Assembly (NCBI RefSeq): GCF_000013085.1
Contig: NC_007643.1
Location: 3,481,501-3,545,500, forward strand
Direction of reading: 5' to 3'
Length of the DNA: 64,000 bases
DNA from: Rhodospirillum rubrum ATCC 11170
GTDB lineage: Bacteria > Pseudomonadota > Alphaproteobacteria > Rhodospirillales > Rhodospirillaceae
In this document: one piece after another, positions 1 through 7,323 of the stretch
How the letters are laid out: the number at the start of each line of letters is the position of its first letter
Position numbering within the stretch: position 1 is the first letter of the stretch
Position numbers and translations under genes: made by a program
Notes under the pieces: model-generated
Seen by the model: only the letters and a program-made list of their open reading frames with translations
Told to the model about the DNA's origin: nothing
Database searches by the model: none

Positions 1-288
1 GGGGGCGAGGCCGAGGAAACCCCGGCGACGCCCAGCGTTCTTCTTGTCGGCGCCGCGGTACGCCGCGCCGCCGCGATCGCCCCGTTCCGCGCCGTCTGCC
101 TGCAGCAGGCCGTCGCCGCCGCCCTCATGCTGCGCCGTCGTGGCCATGCCGCCCAGGTCCATTTCGGCGTGACACGCGATCAGGACGGAAATATCATCGC
201 CCATGCCTGGACACGATGCCAGGGGGAGGTCGTGACCGGGGAGCAACAGATGTCGCAGTACCAACCGATCTCCGTGTTCGTCACGTGA
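1..288 (+). CDS. Lasso peptide biosynthesis B2 protein (leader peptidase), 3' part only
   Basis: Frame 1 is open from the first base to TGA 286-288, giving 95 residues without a start, so the 5' end lies outside the window. The fragment matches the transglutaminase-like cysteine protease of lasso clusters. It shows a Cys nucleophile in FRAVCLQQAVAAALMLRRRG (Cys at fragment residue 33), then HFGV, then the catalytic His in IIAHAWTRC. Full-length B2 proteins are about 140-150 residues, so roughly the last two thirds is present. The known role of this family is to cut the leader from the precursor after the B1 protein presents it. The stop overlaps the next gene's GTG start by 4 nt (GTGA), suggesting translational coupling. 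The downstream lasso genes make the assignment firm. Confidence 0.85.
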   Translation, partial: GGEAEETPATPSVLLVGAAVRRAAAIAPFRAVCLQQAVAAALMLRRRGHAAQVHFGVTRDQDGNIIAHAWTRCQGEVVTGEQQMSQYQPISVFVT

Positions 289-911
289 CCTCGGCCCTCC
301 CGACAGCCGAGCCGCCGGCCGCAAGCGGTCTGCTCTTGCCTTACCATACGCAGGCGGACTGGCTGCCGCCGGACCTTGCCGACGCCTTGCTCGACCATGC
401 CATCGCCAACGAGGCCCGTTTTCAGCCGGGCTCGATCATGCAAAGCGGCAGGCTCACGGTCGATGAGACCATCCGGCAAGTTTCGGTGCTGGAGCATCTG
501 GGGCCCTTCCAGGAGAGGGTGACGGAAGCCGCCCTGGCCGCCAAGCCCCTGCTCGAGACCCTGTTTGGCATACCGGCCTTCACCGCCAGCCGAGTCGAGA
601 TCGAACTGGCCGCCCATGGCGACGGGGCCCATTTCCAACAGCATATCGATACCTTCGTGGTGGTGAACAAGCGCCCCAACCCCCGTATCCTGACGCTGGT
701 GCTGTATCTACACCGCCGGCCCCGGCGGTTCGCCGGCGGCGCCCTGCGTCTCCACGCCCTGGGGGGCGCGGCGATCCGCGACATAGCGCCCGATCACAAC
801 CTGCTCGCCGCCTTCCCGTCGTTCGCCCCGCATTCGGTGCAACGCCTGACATGTCCGGGGGGCGCCTTCGCCGACCGGCGCTTCGCCGTAAACATCTGGA
901 TCCACCGCTAA
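285..911 (+). CDS. 2-oxoglutarate/Fe(II)-dependent oxygenase (prolyl-4-hydroxylase-like), lasso tailoring
   Basis: A 208-residue protein. GTG 285 is chosen as start because it overlaps the B2 stop as GTGA and because residues upstream of it lie over the end of B2 in another frame. The double-stranded beta-helix motifs of 2OG/Fe(II) oxygenases are visible: H120-I-D122 as the HxD iron-binding pair, FAGGALRLH near residues 149-157, distal His183 in PHSVQRL, and a basic residue for 2-oxoglutarate in DRRFAVNIWIHR at the C-terminus. Such enzymes hydroxylate Pro, Asp, His or other side chains. Its place between B2 and the PqqD-like gene says its substrate is probably the lasso precursor or product; the residue hydroxylated is not known. 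Confidence 0.75.
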   Translation: MTSALPTAEPPAASGLLLPYHTQADWLPPDLADALLDHAIANEARFQPGSIMQSGRLTVDETIRQVSVLEHLGPFQERVTEAALAAKPLLETLFGIPAFTASRVEIELAAHGDGAHFQQHIDTFVVVNKRPNPRILTLVLYLHRRPRRFAGGALRLHALGGAAIRDIAPDHNLLAAFPSFAPHSVQRLTCPGGAFADRRFAVNIWIHR

Positions 912-977
912 GCGTTGATAAAAGGCCGCGATGACAGGCCCCCCTCGGCTCCAACCAGGAAAGCGAAACCCTTGTCC

Positions 978-1292
978 ATGACGACCCCCGAGCCCTTGAC
1001 GCCTGGCTCCCTTGTCGGCTGGCACCCTGAACAGGTTACCGCGGCGGTCGATGGCGAGGTGATCGTCATGGGATTGATCCGGGGTCAGTATGTGGGGCTG
1101 GACGATATCGGGTCGGTGCTGTGGACGCTTCTGGAACAACCGCGAACGGTCCGCCAGCTCTGCGATGACCTGGGGCGGCGGTATCAGGGCGATCCGGCCA
1201 CGATGAGCGCCGACGTCGTGGCCTTCCTGGAGGACCTGCGCGCCCTGGACCTGATCGAGGTGCTCGATGCCGCGCCGCTGAGCGACCCGTAA
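978..1292 (+). CDS. PqqD-like lasso leader-binding protein (B1 / RiPP recognition element)
   Basis: A small PqqD-fold protein of 104 residues from ATG 978. Its sequence fits the family: WHPEQVTAAVDGEVIVMGLIRGQYVGLDDIGSVLW, where the beta-strand pair and 'YVGLDDIGSVLW' helix match PqqD/RRE domains, followed by a helical half (QLCDDLGRRYQG, AFLEDLRALDLIEV). In lasso clusters this protein (B1) binds the precursor leader and hands it to the B2 peptidase and the cyclase. The start could also be TTG 972 or ATG 915; 978 gives the usual family length, though its Shine-Dalgarno (AGGA at about 957) is distant. It follows the oxygenase gene by 66 nt. Confidence 0.8.
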   Translation: MTTPEPLTPGSLVGWHPEQVTAAVDGEVIVMGLIRGQYVGLDDIGSVLWTLLEQPRTVRQLCDDLGRRYQGDPATMSADVVAFLEDLRALDLIEVLDAAPLSDP

Positions 1293-1301
1293 AGCACACC
1301 C

Positions 1302-1323
1302 CGTTAAAGCAGGACTTTTAACG
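1302..1323 (+). repeat. Intergenic hairpin CGTTAAAG / CTTTTAACG
   Basis: Between the PqqD-like and kinase genes there is an imperfect inverted repeat, CGTTAAAG and CTTTTAACG around a short loop. It has no T tract on the + strand and so is a weak terminator at best. The right arm and flank (TTTAACGCGGCG) recur at the hairpin at 43918-43945, suggesting a small dispersed palindromic element. Confidence 0.45.
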
Positions 1324-1362
1324 CGGCGACTTTGAGCGAGATCCCCTAAGATTAGGGCGGCG

Positions 1363-2385
1363 ATGACGCGGAAAACCGGTACCCCCCTTTCTGGTCGCCT
1401 CTCCCGGCGGGCAAGGCCAGCCCCGATGTCGACCTTGCCCACCCCCCCTGCGCCCGGGCGGGACGAGGATCGGCTGTTCTATGGCTATCGGCTGCGGACG
1501 GAGGTTCCCCTGCCCTCGCTGCCGATCCTGGCCGAGAACGGCGCGCCAGACCTGACGCTGCGGCGCGGCTGGGTGCCCGACCGGCTGCCCGACGCCGTCT
1601 GGGCCAGCCCTTTCGTCGAGATCGCCGCCGACGGCGCCGTCCTCATCCGCATTCCCGGTATCCTGGCCTTCCTGATTCGGGACGGCCGCCATGTGACCCT
1701 GGACCAAGACAGCGACGCCGCAACCGGCGTCATCGAGACCTTCTTGTTCAGCGTGGGCGCCGGCGCCGTCTTGCATCAGCGCGGCGTGCTGCCGCTGCAT
1801 GCGAGTTGCGTCATGATCGGCGATGTCGCCGTCGCCATGGCCGGCGTGTCGGGACGGGGGAAATCCACGCTGGCCGGCCTTTTGTCGATGCGCGGGCATG
1901 AGGTCGTCACCGACGATGTCTGCCCGGTCGTCTTCCACGAGACCAAGGCCCTGGTCGTCCCCGGCCCGCCCCGCCTCCGGCTTTGGCCCGACGCGGCGGA
2001 CCTGCTCGGGCTGTCGCCAGGGGATTTGCAAACGGGGCGTCCCGATCATCCCAAGCGGGTGCTGGCCGCCCGGGGGGCGGAGGGGACGCCCAAGCCCCTG
2101 GGGGCCGTGGTCCGCATCGGCATCGACAACCGGCTGGAAGCGCCCGTCCTTAGCCGCCTGACCGGACATGCCGCCATCACGCCGATCGAGGATCTGGTCT
2201 ACCGCGCCCGCCTCGGCCGACGCCTGGACCGCCGGGTGGGGCTGTTCCAGGATCTGGTGCGGCTGGCGGCGCTGGTTCCCCTTTATCAGATGAGTCGTCC
2301 CGACGGCCCCGTCGATCCGTCGCTGCTGGCCGATCTTATCGCCTCGACCGTCGTCGCCAAGGGGCGGGACGCGGCCGATGACTGA
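1363..2385 (+). CDS. HPr-kinase/phosphorylase-like kinase, lasso tailoring
   Basis: A 340-residue protein with HprK features: LPLHASCV near residues 143-150, a Walker A loop GVSGRGKST at 161-169, and VVTDDVCPV at about 181-189, where the acidic pair is the family's second key motif. In Firmicutes lasso clusters (paeninodin type), HprK-like kinases phosphorylate the C-terminal Ser of the precursor. The precursor here also ends in Ser. ATG 1363 is preceded by AGGG at good distance; ATG 1426 (residue 22) is an alternative that would remove a basic, low-complexity N-terminus. Its end overlaps the sulfotransferase start by 8 nt. Function on this precursor is inferred. Confidence 0.82.
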   Translation: MTRKTGTPLSGRLSRRARPAPMSTLPTPPAPGRDEDRLFYGYRLRTEVPLPSLPILAENGAPDLTLRRGWVPDRLPDAVWASPFVEIAADGAVLIRIPGILAFLIRDGRHVTLDQDSDAATGVIETFLFSVGAGAVLHQRGVLPLHASCVMIGDVAVAMAGVSGRGKSTLAGLLSMRGHEVVTDDVCPVVFHETKALVVPGPPRLRLWPDAADLLGLSPGDLQTGRPDHPKRVLAARGAEGTPKPLGAVVRIGIDNRLEAPVLSRLTGHAAITPIEDLVYRARLGRRLDRRVGLFQDLVRLAALVPLYQMSRPDGPVDPSLLADLIASTVVAKGRDAADD

Positions 2386-3244
2386 CGGGGCGGCGATCGC
2401 CTGGATCGTCTCCTATCCGAAATCGGGCAACACTTGGCTGCGCCTGATGCTGCTCAGCCTGATGCGCGGCGGTCAGGCCATTGATATCAACGCCATCGGC
2501 AACGAGGCCGGCACGGCCAGCCATGTCGAGTTCGACGAACTGCTGGGGGTGGACTCCAGCGAGTTGTTCCCCGAGGAGCGGATGGCGGTCCGCCCGGCGC
2601 TGAACAGGGCCATCGCCGTTGAAACGGGACCGGGCCTCAAGCTGCGCAAGGTTCACGACCGGTATTGGCATACGCCGTCCGGCGATGCGGTCTTCCCGGC
2701 TCCGGTCAGCCGGGGCGCCGTCTATCTGGTGCGCGACCCCCGCGACGTCGCCCTCTCCTTCGCCCATCATCGCGGCTCGACCCTGGACGAGGCCATCGCC
2801 ACCCTGGCCGATCCGGCGGCGATCCTATCGGCGCCCGGCAACCGTCACCGGCGGCAACTGGCGCAGCCCCTGGGCGACTGGTCGGGCCATGTCCTGTCCT
2901 GGCTGGACCAGCCGGACATCCCCGTTCTGCCGCTGCGCTATGAAGACCTGTTGACCGATCCGGCGCGGGGGCTGCGGGCGGTGGCCGACCATCTGGGGAT
3001 CGCCCATGCCCCCCGGACCATCAAGGCCGCCATCGACGCCACGCGGTTCGAGACCTTGCGGGCGCAGGAGATGGCGCGGGGTTTCAAGGAACGGCAGGTC
3101 GGTTCCACCGCGCCATTTTTCCGCCAAGGCGTGGCCGGCGGCTGGCGCCGCGACTTGGCACCGGCGCAGGCCGCGCGCATCCTCGCCGATCACGGCCCGG
3201 TAATGGGCCGATTCGGCTATGACCGCGAAACCGGCGGCCGGTGA
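2378..3244 (+). CDS. PAPS-dependent sulfotransferase, lasso tailoring
   Basis: A 288-residue cytosolic-type sulfotransferase. The 5'-phosphosulfate loop YPKSGNTWLR is at residues 13-22, the KVH motif with the likely catalytic His is at 91-93, and the 3'-phosphate motif RDPRDVALS is at 119-127. Further family features are RYEDLLTDP and the C-terminal FKERQVGS...FFRQGVAGGWRRDL, the usual 'RxGxxGxW' type PAPS loop. It would move sulfate from PAPS to a hydroxyl or amine. It overlaps the kinase gene by 8 nt and sits directly before the precursor gene, so the lasso peptide is the likely acceptor. The predicted core has no Tyr, so Ser, Thr or a hydroxyl added by the 2OG oxygenase would be the target. 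Confidence 0.85.
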   Translation: MTDGAAIAWIVSYPKSGNTWLRLMLLSLMRGGQAIDINAIGNEAGTASHVEFDELLGVDSSELFPEERMAVRPALNRAIAVETGPGLKLRKVHDRYWHTPSGDAVFPAPVSRGAVYLVRDPRDVALSFAHHRGSTLDEAIATLADPAAILSAPGNRHRRQLAQPLGDWSGHVLSWLDQPDIPVLPLRYEDLLTDPARGLRAVADHLGIAHAPRTIKAAIDATRFETLRAQEMARGFKERQVGSTAPFFRQGVAGGWRRDLAPAQAARILADHGPVMGRFGYDRETGGR

Positions 3245-3312
3245 CACAGGCTGAATTTCCAGCGCCCGCCGCCCGGGACAATGCTACCATGGGCCCCGCG
3301 CCCCCCTGGGCC

Positions 3313-3328
3313 GGCGCGCTTGCGCGCC
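3313..3328 (+). other. GC-rich hairpin ahead of the precursor gene
   Basis: GGCGCG-CTTG-CGCGCC is a perfect 6-bp stem with a 4-nt loop. It lies in the 162-nt gap between the sulfotransferase and precursor genes. It has no T tract. It could pause transcription or stabilise the 5' end of a separate precursor-cyclase transcript; no clear promoter boxes were found in the gap. Confidence 0.35.
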
Positions 3329-3406
3329 CTGTTGGCGGACGGCGGGGATATCGGCTTTCCTCCCTGCCGCACGCAATCAATCCGACGATCGTAGACGGAG
3401 ATCCTC

Positions 3407-3559
3407 ATGAACGAGCAAAAGACTTCCGATCCCGTCGAGCTGGAAGACGAAACCAAGCTTCCCGTTTGGCACCGGCCGACCTTCGCCATCCTCGACGTGG
3501 AATCGGGCACGGTCACGACGTCGGGGCCTCACGCCGACGGCAATGGCTCGACAAGCTGA
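3407..3559 (+). CDS. Lasso peptide precursor (50 residues)
   Basis: ATG 3407 to TGA 3557-3559, preceded by GGAG at 3397-3400. The peptide has an acidic leader (MNEQKTSDPVELEDETKL) followed by a lasso recognition stretch: W21-H-R-P24-T-F26, resembling the YxxPxL motif bound by B1 proteins, then Thr35 fourteen residues after W21. Thr at position -2 is the hallmark of lasso leaders. Cutting after V36 leaves the 14-residue core TTSGPHADGNGSTS, in which residue 1 (Thr37) and Asp44 are spaced for an 8-residue macrolactam ring with a 6-residue tail ending in Ser. It stands directly before the cyclase gene. A core starting with Thr instead of Gly would be unusual; the cut site is inferred from spacing. 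Confidence 0.8.
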   Translation: MNEQKTSDPVELEDETKLPVWHRPTFAILDVESGTVTTSGPHADGNGSTS

Positions 3560-3630
3560 GCGGCCGCTATCGCTGAGCGGCGGGTTCGGGTGAGGGGGAC
3601 GGCTTCTCGCCCCGCCCTGACGGAGGCCCG

Positions 3631-5409
3631 ATGAACGGCTTCGCGGGCCATGTCGTATTCGATCGCCAGGATGGCGGCGCTGGGCTTTGCGGCTTCCTAC
3701 CGATCCGCGAGGGGCGGTGGCGGGTGGCCCTTGCCGGCCGGCTGGACGACCGCCACACCAGCGCTGCCGCCCTCGACCTGCCGGCGGGCCGCGACCTCGC
3801 CGATATCGATCTGGCGGCGCGAGCGGTGGAGCGCTGGGGCATGGATGCCGCCGCCCATCTGTTGGGCGATTTCGCGCTGGCCGCCTGGTTTGGCGATGAA
3901 CGCCGGTTGATGCTGGCCGGCGACGCTATGGGCATGCGCACCGTCTATTATTGGCGCGGCCCGGACCGCGTGGTGTTCGCCACCGGCCTGCGCGATCTGC
4001 TGGCCATGCCGGGCGTGCCGCGCGCAATCGACGAAGTGTTCGTCGCCGACCATCTCGCCCTGAATTACGGAGATGACGAGGCGACCTTTTATCGCGACAT
4101 CCGCAAGGTCCGCCCCGGCGCCCGCGTGCTGCTGAGCGCGCGCGGCATTGACCATCACCGGTTCCATCGCTTCGACCCGGAACGCCGCATCCGTTTGGCC
4201 AAGGACGGGGATTATGTCGACCATGCCCGTGACCTGCTCGATCGGGCGGTGGCCGACCGGATGCGGCAGGAAAAGATCGCCATCATGGGCAGCGGCGGCC
4301 TGGACAGCGCCTGTCTGGCGGTGGCGGCCCTGCGCCATGCGCCGAGCGTTCCCTTCCTGACGGCCGTCCCCGAACCGGGAGTGCCGACGGCGCCGACGGC
4401 GGGCCATGTCGATGAACGGCCTTATGTCGAGGCCCTGGCGGCGGCCTTCCCCGGCCTGCGCCCGGAATTCCTGTCCCCCTCCCCGACGACCGATTGGGCG
4501 CCGGAACACTGGTCGCTAACCGTCGCCGGCGCCGCGCCCTATCGCATGGCCGGCAACGTCCTGTGGCTGAATGAAGCGGCCCGCCGAGCGGCGGCGCTGG
4601 GGGCGACCAGCTACCTGACCGGAGCGGTCGGCAACCTCGGCCTGACTTGGGACGGCTTGCGCGGCCTGCCCTGCCTGTTCAAGCGGGGACGCTGGCTGCG
4701 CCTGACCCGCGAATTGCTGCTGACCTCGCGCGGCCATCCGCGCCGGCTGGCCGGCCTGACCTGGCGTTCCCTGCTCCAGCCCCTGGTCGGGCGCCGGTTC
4801 GACGAAGGGGATCTGCTGGCCGCCTGCGGCCTTACCCCGGCGACGCTGCGGCGGTTCGACATGGCCGAGCGGCTGCGGCAGCGGGGGAACGACCCGTCCT
4901 TCATCCTGTCGCCCGACAGCCGCCGCTTCCGCATCGCCGCCCTCTGCCGCAACCGGGCGCGCCGCCCCGACGGGATGAACAGCCTGCGCGGCTTCCAGGG
5001 CATCGACAACAGCGCCCCCCTGGCCGATCTGCGGCTGGTCGAGTTTTGTCTCGCCATTCCGGAAGATCAGTATCTGCGCGACGGCACCACCCGCTGGCTG
5101 TCGCGCCGCCTGCTGCGGGCGGCGGGCGTTCCGGCGATGGTCACGGACAATCGCCGGCGCGGCTACCAGCATCCCGAATGGTTCGCCCACCTAAGCCGGG
5201 CCCGCCCCTCCCTGGCCGAGCAGGTGGACCGCCTGGAGCGCTCGCCGACCGCCAGCCGCCTGATCGACGTCGAGCGCCTGAAACGCCGGATCGCCGACTG
5301 GCCAGAGACCACCGCCGCCGCCGAGGCCGAGCGCGTCGGCTTGCAGGTGATGATGCAAGAGGCGCTGAATGTCGGCGCCTACATCGCCTGGGTCGAGGGG
5401 ACCAACTGA
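3631..5409 (+). CDS. Asparagine-synthetase-like lasso cyclase (C protein)
   Basis: A 592-residue protein. It starts at ATG 3631 after GGAGG (3622-3626). The N-terminal half resembles the glutaminase domain of AsnB (HLLGDFALAAWFGDERRLMLAGDAMGMRTVYY) but begins MNGFAGH, so it lacks the Cys2 nucleophile and cannot use glutamine. The C-terminal half has the PP-loop SGGLDS at 221-226, the ATP-binding motif that adenylates a carboxylate, and ends in RRRGYQHPEWF. This combination is typical of the lasso cyclase, which activates the Asp/Glu side chain and closes the ring on the core N-terminus. It lies 71 nt after the precursor stop and is the last gene of the cluster. It is convergent with glmS, and no ABC exporter is seen on this side. 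Confidence 0.87.
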   Translation: MNGFAGHVVFDRQDGGAGLCGFLPIREGRWRVALAGRLDDRHTSAAALDLPAGRDLADIDLAARAVERWGMDAAAHLLGDFALAAWFGDERRLMLAGDAMGMRTVYYWRGPDRVVFATGLRDLLAMPGVPRAIDEVFVADHLALNYGDDEATFYRDIRKVRPGARVLLSARGIDHHRFHRFDPERRIRLAKDGDYVDHARDLLDRAVADRMRQEKIAIMGSGGLDSACLAVAALRHAPSVPFLTAVPEPGVPTAPTAGHVDERPYVEALAAAFPGLRPEFLSPSPTTDWAPEHWSLTVAGAAPYRMAGNVLWLNEAARRAAALGATSYLTGAVGNLGLTWDGLRGLPCLFKRGRWLRLTRELLLTSRGHPRRLAGLTWRSLLQPLVGRRFDEGDLLAACGLTPATLRRFDMAERLRQRGNDPSFILSPDSRRFRIAALCRNRARRPDGMNSLRGFQGIDNSAPLADLRLVEFCLAIPEDQYLRDGTTRWLSRRLLRAAGVPAMVTDNRRRGYQHPEWFAHLSRARPSLAEQVDRLERSPTASRLIDVERLKRRIADWPETTAAAEAERVGLQVMMQEALNVGAYIAWVEGTN

Positions 5410-5446
5410 CCCCTCCCCGCCACCACCCCCGCCCCGGCGACGCGCC

Positions 5447-7270
5447 CTATTCGACCGTCACGCTCTTGGCCAGATTGCGCGGCTGGTCCACGTCGGTGCC
5501 TTTGATGACGGCGACGTGATAGGCCAGAAGCTGGACCGGGATCGCATAGAGGATCGGGGCGACGAAGGGATCGACGGCGGGCAGCACCACTGAAAAGGCC
5601 GGGGTGACGCCCAGACGGCGATTGCCCTCGCTATCGGACAGGAAAATCACCTTGCCGCCGCGGGCGACGACCTCCTGGACGTTCGAGGCGGTCTTGTCGA
5701 ACAAGCCATCCGATGGGGCGATGACGATCACCGGCACGGTTTCGTCGATCAGGGCGATGGGGCCGTGCTTCATTTCGCCCGCCGCATAGCCCTCGGCGTG
5801 GATATAGCTGATTTCCTTGAGCTTCAGCGCGCCTTCCAGGGCGATGGGGAAGGCGGTGCCGCGCCCCAGATAGAGCACGTCGCGGGCCTCGGCCACGGTC
5901 TGGGCGATGGCGCGCAGGTCCTCGTCGTATTTCAAGATCTCGGCGGCGCGCGCCGGCACCTCGGTCAACCCCTTGGAGAGCCGCGCCTCGCCATCGGCAT
6001 CAAGTTGACCCTTGGCCCGGGCCAGGGCAATGGTCAGGCAGGCGAGAACCACCAATTGGGTGGTGAAGGCCTTGGTCGAGGCGACGCCGATCTCGGGACC
6101 GGCCAGGGTGGTCAGCACGGCGTCGGATTCGCGGGCCATGGTGCTTTCGGCCACATTGACGATCGACAGGCAGCGCAGGCCCTTGGCCTTGCAGTGGCGG
6201 AGCGCGGCCAAGGTATCGGCGGTCTCGCCCGACTGGCTGATGAACAGCGCCAGCCCGCCGGCTTGCAGCGGCGGATCGCGGTAGCGGAATTCACTGCCGA
6301 CATCGAGATCGACGGGCACGCGGGCGATGGATTCGATCCAATAGCGCGCGACCATCGCCGCATAGGACGAGGTGCCGCAAGCGATCAGCGTCACCCGCTC
6401 CACATCATCGAGGGCGAAGGGCAGCGGCGGCAGGGTGATCGTGCGTTCGACCGGATTGAACATGGCGTTCAGGGTGTCGCCGATCACCTGCGGCTGCTCG
6501 TAGATTTCCTTGAGCATGTAGTGGCGATGGCCGCCCTTGCCGATCATCGCCCCCGAAACCGACGACAGATGGATCTTGCGCTCGACGATGGCGCCGCTGA
6601 CATCGCGGAACACCGCGCCCTCGCGGGTCACCCGCACCCAATCGCCATCTTCCAGATAGGCGATGCGCCGGGTGAGCGGCGCCAGGGTCAGGGCGTCCGA
6701 GCCAAGGAACATCTCGCCGTCGCCATAGCCCACGGCCAGCGGGCTGCCCTTGCGCGCGGCGAACAGCAGGTTTTCCTCGCCGGCGATCAGGATGACCAGG
6801 GCGAAGGCGCCTTCCAGCTCGCCGATCGCCTTGCCCACCGCCTCTTCCGGGCTCAGACCCTCATCGAGGTACTCGGTGATCAGATGGACGACCGCCTCGG
6901 TATCGGTGGCGGTGGCGAAGACATGGCCCTTGGCCAGCAGGCGATCGCGCAGGGCAACGAAGTTCTCGATGATGCCGTTATGAACCACCGCCACCTTGGC
7001 GCTGGCGTGGGGATGGGCGTTGACCTCATTGGGCACGCCATGGGTGGCCCAGCGCGTATGGCCGATGCCGATGATGCCGGCCAGCGGCGCCTCGACTAGG
7101 CGCTTTTCCAGATTGCCCAGCTTGCCCTGCGCCCGGCGGCGATCGATGACGCCATCGACCAGGGTGGCGATGCCGGTGGAATCATAGCCCCGGTATTCCA
7201 GCCGCCTCAGGCCTTCCATCAACGAGGGAACCACGTCCTTGACGCCGATAATGCCGATGATGCCGCACAT
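5447..7270 (-). CDS. glmS: Glutamine--fructose-6-phosphate aminotransferase (isomerizing)
   Basis: A 607-residue GlmS, the usual length. It makes glucosamine-6-phosphate from fructose-6-phosphate and glutamine, the first committed step to UDP-GlcNAc. The N-terminus MCGIIGIIG exposes Cys1 as glutaminase nucleophile after Met removal. Two SIS sugar-isomerase domains follow (CGTSSYAAM, SQSGETADTLAAL), and the protein ends DQPRNLAKSVTVE, the conserved C-terminal tail. ATG 7270 is chosen because MCG must be the start; the frame is open 12 nt further to a GTG that is too close to the AAGGAG site. The next gene upstream is glmU, a common alphaproteobacterial pairing. Confidence 0.97.
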   Translation of the reverse strand: MCGIIGIIGVKDVVPSLMEGLRRLEYRGYDSTGIATLVDGVIDRRRAQGKLGNLEKRLVEAPLAGIIGIGHTRWATHGVPNEVNAHPHASAKVAVVHNGIIENFVALRDRLLAKGHVFATATDTEAVVHLITEYLDEGLSPEEAVGKAIGELEGAFALVILIAGEENLLFAARKGSPLAVGYGDGEMFLGSDALTLAPLTRRIAYLEDGDWVRVTREGAVFRDVSGAIVERKIHLSSVSGAMIGKGGHRHYMLKEIYEQPQVIGDTLNAMFNPVERTITLPPLPFALDDVERVTLIACGTSSYAAMVARYWIESIARVPVDLDVGSEFRYRDPPLQAGGLALFISQSGETADTLAALRHCKAKGLRCLSIVNVAESTMARESDAVLTTLAGPEIGVASTKAFTTQLVVLACLTIALARAKGQLDADGEARLSKGLTEVPARAAEILKYDEDLRAIAQTVAEARDVLYLGRGTAFPIALEGALKLKEISYIHAEGYAAGEMKHGPIALIDETVPVIVIAPSDGLFDKTASNVQEVVARGGKVIFLSDSEGNRRLGVTPAFSVVLPAVDPFVAPILYAIPVQLLAYHVAVIKGTDVDQPRNLAKSVTVE

Positions 7271-7323
7271 GGGTGGAGCCACTCCTTAGAAAACACGAAA
7301 TACCGCCGGGGAACCCCCGCGAG

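Noticed and set aside
3407-3559. Lasso core starting at Gly34 or Ser39
   Set aside because: Gly34 would need an 11-residue ring to Asp44, and Ser39 only a 6-residue one. Thr37 with Asp44 gives 8 and puts Thr35 at position -2.
5765-7099. Long + strand ORF (444 codons) inside glmS
   Set aside because: It is antisense to glmS, with no family motifs and low-complexity composition typical of GC-rich shadow frames.
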